A stretch of DNA of 18,270 nucleotides, from positions 1 through 18,270 of the forward strand of contig JAHJCW010000095.1 in NCBI GenBank assembly GCA_018812885.1. Reading direction: 5' to 3'. Source of the DNA: a bacterium. GTDB taxonomy: Bacteria > Fidelibacterota > Marinisomatia > Marinisomatales > JAHJCW01. Position numbers and translations under genes: made by a program. Below are positions 15,608 to 18,270 of the stretch, piece by piece. Under the pieces are notes generated by a model that made no database searches, was not told where the DNA came from, and saw only the letters and a list, made by a program, of their open reading frames with translations. Every line of letters starts with the position of its first letter. The stretch's first letter is position 1.

Positions 15608-16359
15608 TAAGTTAAAATGTCCTTTCTGATGAATTGTACAATACTGATAATTATAAATACTAATGTAAAAATCGTTAAAACGATTGCATCATTGCCAATG
15701 TCTCTCCAGGGGATTGGATCAAAAAATGCTTTTTGCCAAATATCAAAATATGACGTAAAAATATACGGACTGATTTTTTCAAAAATATCTATTGGAATAT
15801 TTGCTATTGCCAATCCTATTATTATTATCGCCATCGCCCCGATGATTGGTCCTATACCATTATTTACCATTGATGAAAACATAAAACATAACGTTGCCAC
15901 AACTATCATCACATAAGTGGCAAAAAGGAAAGCAAGTGCAAATCGCATCCAAACCATTTCCTGCGGTAGTATTAAAATTCCCTTATCAAACACTACTAAA
16001 TCACCAATCCCAAGCCATAGCGAGCCTAGACCGAGACTCATTAATACAAAAAATGTTATGAGTATAATCGTATAGATATATGTCGCAATTAATTTTGCGA
16101 TTAATATCTGAAACCGAGATATTCTTCTTGTCAAGGTTATCCGAAAGGTACCGGCTGCGCCTTCACCGGCGACGACATCTCCGGCAACCAACATTATTAA
16201 AAACGGAATGTGTACCCATAAAAAATTCATTGTGATGTACGTTACTAAAAATCCGTTAAATACTGAGCCGACAATAATAAATGCGCCATCTAATTGATGC
16301 ACAAGATCTCGCTCAATTCCTGTCGCACCTTTTGAAAATCCCCAAATTATTAGTGGCAT
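15607..16359 (-). CDS. ABC-2 type transporter permease, N terminus separated by an in-frame TAA
   Basis: The 250-aa open segment is a membrane permease with about six hydrophobic helices: ITMNFLWVHIPFLIMLVAG, YIYTIILITFFVLMSLGLG, FLFATYVMIVVATLCFMFS, IGPIIGAMAIIIIGLAIAN and a last helix VLTIFTLVFIIISIVQFI. A conserved EGAAGTFRITLTRRISRFQI loop is the ABC-2 coupling region. The ATG at 16359 is internal. The reading frame continues upstream, through a TAA at 16375-16377, to an ATG at 16446 that starts 1 nt after the ATPase stop and has GGAG inside the ATPase 3' end. The expected full product is 279 aa. Without the first 29 codons the protein loses its cytoplasmic N-terminal helix and part of TM1. 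It may be inactive, restarted at 16359, or intact in the population. Confidence 0.8.
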   Translation of the reverse strand: MPLIIWGFSKGATGIERDLVHQLDGAFIIVGSVFNGFLVTYITMNFLWVHIPFLIMLVAGDVVAGEGAAGTFRITLTRRISRFQILIAKLIATYIYTIILITFFVLMSLGLGSLWLGIGDLVVFDKGILILPQEMVWMRFALAFLFATYVMIVVATLCFMFSSMVNNGIGPIIGAMAIIIIGLAIANIPIDIFEKISPYIFTSYFDIWQKAFFDPIPWRDIGNDAIVLTIFTLVFIIISIVQFIRKDILT

Positions 16360-16446
16360 TAGAACCGCTAAAGCTTAAAATCCGAGTAAACTTCGTATTT
16401 TACCAAAGATCTTTATTAATTCAATACCGATTAGCTCAATTAACAT
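16360..16446 (-). pseudogene. 5' remnant of the permease gene upstream of the nonsense codon
   Basis: From the ATG at 16446 the frame encodes MLIELIGIELIKIFGKIRSL, then LGF, TAA (16375-16377) and ALAVL before the Met at 16359. The amphipathic ELIKIFGKIRS start is what ABC-2 permeases normally have. The residues after the TAA complete a transmembrane helix in frame. Spacing to the ATPase gene (1 nt) also marks 16446 as the original start. Confidence 0.7.
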
Positions 16447-16447
16447 T

Positions 16448-17356
16448 TTAAATGCTATCTCCGGTAAGTGATAAAAAATAATCTTCTAAAGAGGTTCGCG
16501 GTATAATAGCTGAAACATCAATATCAGCTTTTACTAAGTCCCGCGTTAATTGCTTCAAATTTTTATTCGCAATTATAACTTTAAACATCCCATCGCTCTC
16601 AATGATATTTGAAATATATTCTAAACTTGTAAGAACTATCCGCGTTTTTTCAATAGGTTCGGCTTTTATCTCAGTTATAAATGTATCAGTTTCATTAAGC
16701 AAGTTATGCACACTGCCGATTTTGACTAACTTCCCTAAATTAATTATTGCCATCGTGGTACAAACCTGTTCGACTTCATGCAATAAATGCGATGATATAA
16801 GAATGGTGATGCCTTCTTGCGCTAATTTTCGTATTAAATCTCGCACTTCCTTCATTCCGCGCGGATCAAGACCATTTGTTGGTTCATCCAATATTAATAA
16901 TTTTGGATTACTTAATAGCGCTTGCGCGATGCCTAAACGCTGTTTCATCCCTTGTGAAAATGTCTTTACCTTATCTGCTCTGCGTTCAGACAATCCAACA
17001 ATTTTCAATACTTCATCAATCCTATTTTGTGAGATATTGTCCATTTTTGCTAAAAGAGATAGATTTCGAAAAGCTGATAAATACTCATAAAAATCAGGAC
17101 GCTCGACCAAAGCCCCAACACCACAAAGAGCGGAATTCTTAAACTTTCTGACTGATTTATTAAATATTACAATATCACCATCATCAGGCTTAATAAGTGA
17201 TAACATAGATCGGATTGCGGTGGATTTCCCCGCACCGTTCGGACCAAGGAAACCAAATATTTCTCCTTCTCTAATCTCAAAGGACAAGCTGTCAACTACT
17301 TTTCGTTTACCAAAAGATTTAGATAGGTTTTTGATAGATAATATCACTTCTGACAT
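16448..17356 (-). CDS. ABC transporter ATP-binding protein (BcrA/CcmA-like)
   Basis: This 302-aa nucleotide-binding subunit of the ABC-2 exporter has Walker A GPNGAGKST (38-46), a Q-loop region near GALVERPDFY (81-90) and signature FSQGMKQR (133-140). Walker B is LLILDEPTNGLD with D157-E158, and the H-loop is SSHLLHEVEQ. A C-terminal extension of about 80 residues (ITEIKAEPIEKTRIVL to LEDYFLSLTGD) follows the ABC domain. That is typical of bacitracin/lantibiotic-type and ABC-2 exporters. It powers export with the permease encoded next; the substrate is not predictable from sequence. The gene is first in the operon ATPase-permease-LolA-like, with a 1-nt gap to the permease. GGAAA precedes the ATG. 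The MerR/two-CW gene is divergent across a 265-bp gap and could regulate it, but that is only inference. Confidence 0.93.
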   Translation of the reverse strand: MSEVILSIKNLSKSFGKRKVVDSLSFEIREGEIFGFLGPNGAGKSTAIRSMLSLIKPDDGDIVIFNKSVRKFKNSALCGVGALVERPDFYEYLSAFRNLSLLAKMDNISQNRIDEVLKIVGLSERRADKVKTFSQGMKQRLGIAQALLSNPKLLILDEPTNGLDPRGMKEVRDLIRKLAQEGITILISSHLLHEVEQVCTTMAIINLGKLVKIGSVHNLLNETDTFITEIKAEPIEKTRIVLTSLEYISNIIESDGMFKVIIANKNLKQLTRDLVKADIDVSAIIPRTSLEDYFLSLTGDSI

Positions 17357-17403
17357 AAAAGAATTTCCATAATTTATCAGATAGAAAAAAATAATAATAA
17401 TAT

Positions 17404-17416
17404 GTCTTTAAAAGAC
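17404..17416. other. short dyad between ABC operon and merR
   Basis: GTCTTT-A-AAAGAC is an interrupted palindrome 48 bp upstream of the ABC ATPase start. It is operator-sized, but nothing ties it to a regulator. Confidence 0.25.
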
Positions 17417-17457
17417 CTTATTGTCTTGTAAGTAATTATTTTGATTTATAACATTTG

Positions 17458-17529
17458 TTGTCATCAATACAGATATTTAGCATTATACACAGCAGAATTA
17501 ACATACATTCTGTCTCTGTACTGTGACAA
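17458..17529. promoter_or_regulatory. 72-nt nested dyad upstream of merR
   Basis: TTGTCA-N4-TACAG (17458-17472) is mirrored by CTGTA-N3-TGACAA (17516-17529). Between them CAGAAT (17493-17498) pairs with ATTCTG (17507-17512). The block ends 5 bp before the candidate -35 of the merR gene. CTGT recurs four times around 17511-17544. It may be an operator array, a cruciform or the structured leader of an unrecognised RNA. Confidence 0.4.
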
Positions 17530-17533
17530 TATG

Positions 17534-17562
17534 TTGGTTGCTGTGTAAGTAAAGTATATATA
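17534..17562 (+). promoter_or_regulatory. candidate sigma-70 promoter of the MerR-type gene
   Basis: TTGGTT (17534-17539), a 17-nt spacer and TATATA (17557-17562) precede the start codon at 17622, implying a leader of about 50 nt. MerR-activated promoters usually have 19-nt spacers, so this would be an ordinary promoter for the regulator itself. Confidence 0.4.
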
Positions 17563-17621
17563 GGTTACATAAAAAGTTTTATGATTTATCAAAATAAAAT
17601 AAGTAAGGTAAATATCAATAA

Positions 17622-18065
17622 ATGAAACAAGATATAGATAATGACAATTTTCCGGTATATACAATTGGCGTTGCAGCAAACTTCATCGGTGTCTCTGTTC
17701 ATGCATTAAGAATGTATGAAACCGCAGGTATTCTCTCTCCAAAAAGAACAGAAACCCAAAGACGTCTCTATTCAAAAAATGACATAAACAGACTACAAAG
17801 CGTGCGGCATTTCATTGAAGAAGATGGATTAAATATTGCAGGAATTAAAACAGTTTTATCCATGATTCCCTGCTGGAAGCTTAAACCATGCAACATAGAA
17901 GACAGAAAAAAATGTGATGCTTATAATAAAATGGGAGAACCTTGTTGGATAGTTAAAACCCGTGGCGATATTTGTACGGACGTGGATTGTAGGGATTGCG
18001 AAGTTTATTTAAATGTAGCTAGCTGCACAAATATTAAAGAACTAACTAAGCAGGTATACGAGTAG
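17622..18065 (+). CDS. MerR-family regulator with C-terminal Cys-rich two-CW-like domain
   Basis: This 147-aa protein begins with a MerR-type winged helix-turn-helix: YTIGVAANFIGVSVHALRMYE (13-33), then GILSP and RRLYS (47-51). The region around IEEDGLNIAGIKTVLSMI (65-82) corresponds to the start of the dimerisation helix. Instead of a long coiled coil it turns into a domain with eight Cys, at 84, 90, 98, 108, 118, 123, 126 and 135, arranged as CW-x4-C-x7-C-x9-CW-x8-C-x4-C-x2-C-x8-C. The two CW pairs and the CxxCxVY end match what has been called a two-CW domain, often attached to sensory proteins. It may bind a metal or Fe-S cluster, making this a candidate redox or metal sensor. The distance from the HTH is short. 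AAGGT lies about 11 nt upstream of the ATG. The target genes are unknown; the divergent ABC operon is a candidate. Confidence 0.8.
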   Translation: MKQDIDNDNFPVYTIGVAANFIGVSVHALRMYETAGILSPKRTETQRRLYSKNDINRLQSVRHFIEEDGLNIAGIKTVLSMIPCWKLKPCNIEDRKKCDAYNKMGEPCWIVKTRGDICTDVDCRDCEVYLNVASCTNIKELTKQVYE

Positions 18066-18077
18066 GAGTCGAATAAA

Positions 18078-18120
18078 ATTGTGGGCAATTCAATAAAGGA
18101 GAATTGCCCACAATCAATAT
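18078..18120. terminator. strong hairpin between convergent genes
   Basis: ATTGTGGGCAATTC (18078-18091) and GAATTGCCCACAAT (18101-18114) form a perfect 14-bp stem with a 9-nt loop, placed between the merR-type stop (18065) and the stop of the convergent last gene. On the minus strand ATTTTATT follows, a reasonable U-tract for that gene. The plus strand has a poorer tail. It probably serves both. Confidence 0.65.
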
Positions 18121-18124
18121 ACTT

Positions 18125-18268
18125 TTATTTTAACAGAACCATTTTCTTGGTCTGTATAAATACGTCTGCTTCAATCTGATATATGTAAACACCCGCATTT
18201 ACCAAATTACCGGTATAATCCCTGCCATCCCAATTTATAGATCTGTTCCCTGCTGGTTCAATTTTATT
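18125..18268 (-). CDS. C terminus of a secreted protein with FlgD-Ig-like / sorting-tail domain (partial)
   Basis: The minus strand reads 47 codons from the window edge to TAA. It includes KIEPAGNRSINWDGRDYTGN, then LVNAGVYIYQIEADVF and a final IQTKKMVLLK. The WDGRD..G..V.aGvY.Y pattern plus the basic TKKMVLL end is the C-terminal Ig-like domain found at the end of many large exported FCB-group proteins (FlgD-Ig-like or type IX secretion tails). The main part of the protein lies beyond the window, so its function is unknown. The frame is too short to appear as a long ORF. The tail suggests cell-surface export in this organism, but no secretion-system gene is in view. A hairpin terminator follows. 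Confidence 0.75.
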   Translation of the reverse strand, partial: NKIEPAGNRSINWDGRDYTGNLVNAGVYIYQIEADVFIQTKKMVLLK

Positions 18269-18270
18269 AA

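Noticed and set aside
17464..17679. Minus-strand 71-aa ORF between the ABC operon and merR
   Set aside because: Tyr/Ile-rich product of AT-rich intergenic DNA, overlapping the merR start and promoter, with no domain or ribosome binding site.

Overview
The window is AT-rich (roughly one third G+C by eye) bacterial chromosome with mostly housekeeping genes and compact, often overlapping gene pairs. The best lineage hint is the last gene. It ends in an Ig-like C-terminal tail with the pattern WDGRD..G..VNAGVY and a final TKKMVLLK, the kind of FlgD-Ig or secretion tail common in the FCB superphylum (Bacteroidota, Marinimicrobia, Calditrichota, Ignavibacteria and relatives). Intergenic palindromes and weak ribosome binding sites at several genes fit that group. 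I cannot place it more precisely.

Layout. Positions 1-106 (minus) hold the 5' end of a tmRNA cut by the window edge, with a strong terminator beside it. Next come a tRNA-Lys(CTT) and, on the minus strand, an RlmB-like rRNA methyltransferase preceded by a secreted bactofilin-like membrane protein. Divergently lie queF, tRNA-Lys(TTT), a YgjP/DUF45 metallopeptidase and a TPR lipoprotein. A secreted M64-type metallopeptidase lies convergent to the TPR gene and divergent from a full-length glycine decarboxylase P-protein (gcvP). gcvP overlaps by 4 nt a trypsin-like peptidase gene that is broken by one in-frame TAA. A minus-strand ABC-F ATPase and the tRNA methylthiotransferase MtaB follow, then a patatin-like phospholipase on plus. 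Next is a tight minus-strand operon: ABC ATPase, ABC-2 permease (also carrying an in-frame TAA near its N terminus) and a LolA-like lipoprotein-sorting protein. The right end has a MerR regulator with a Cys-rich two-CW-like C-terminal domain, a strong hairpin, and the C terminus of a secreted protein.

Connections. MtaB modifies A37 next to the anticodon of ANN-decoding tRNAs such as tRNA-Lys(UUU), and both Lys isoacceptor genes are in the window. QueF (queuosine), MtaB and RlmB are all RNA-modification enzymes, but they are not in one operon. The three-gene ABC/LolA-like operon is translationally coupled and probably acts as one envelope system.

The most notable points are the two genes that stay open and family-like on both sides of a single TAA codon, the MerR/two-CW fusion behind a 72-nt dyad, and several unexplained palindromes. 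I see no CRISPR array, IS element, prophage or recognisable defence island. No gene-free stretch exceeds about 300 bp.
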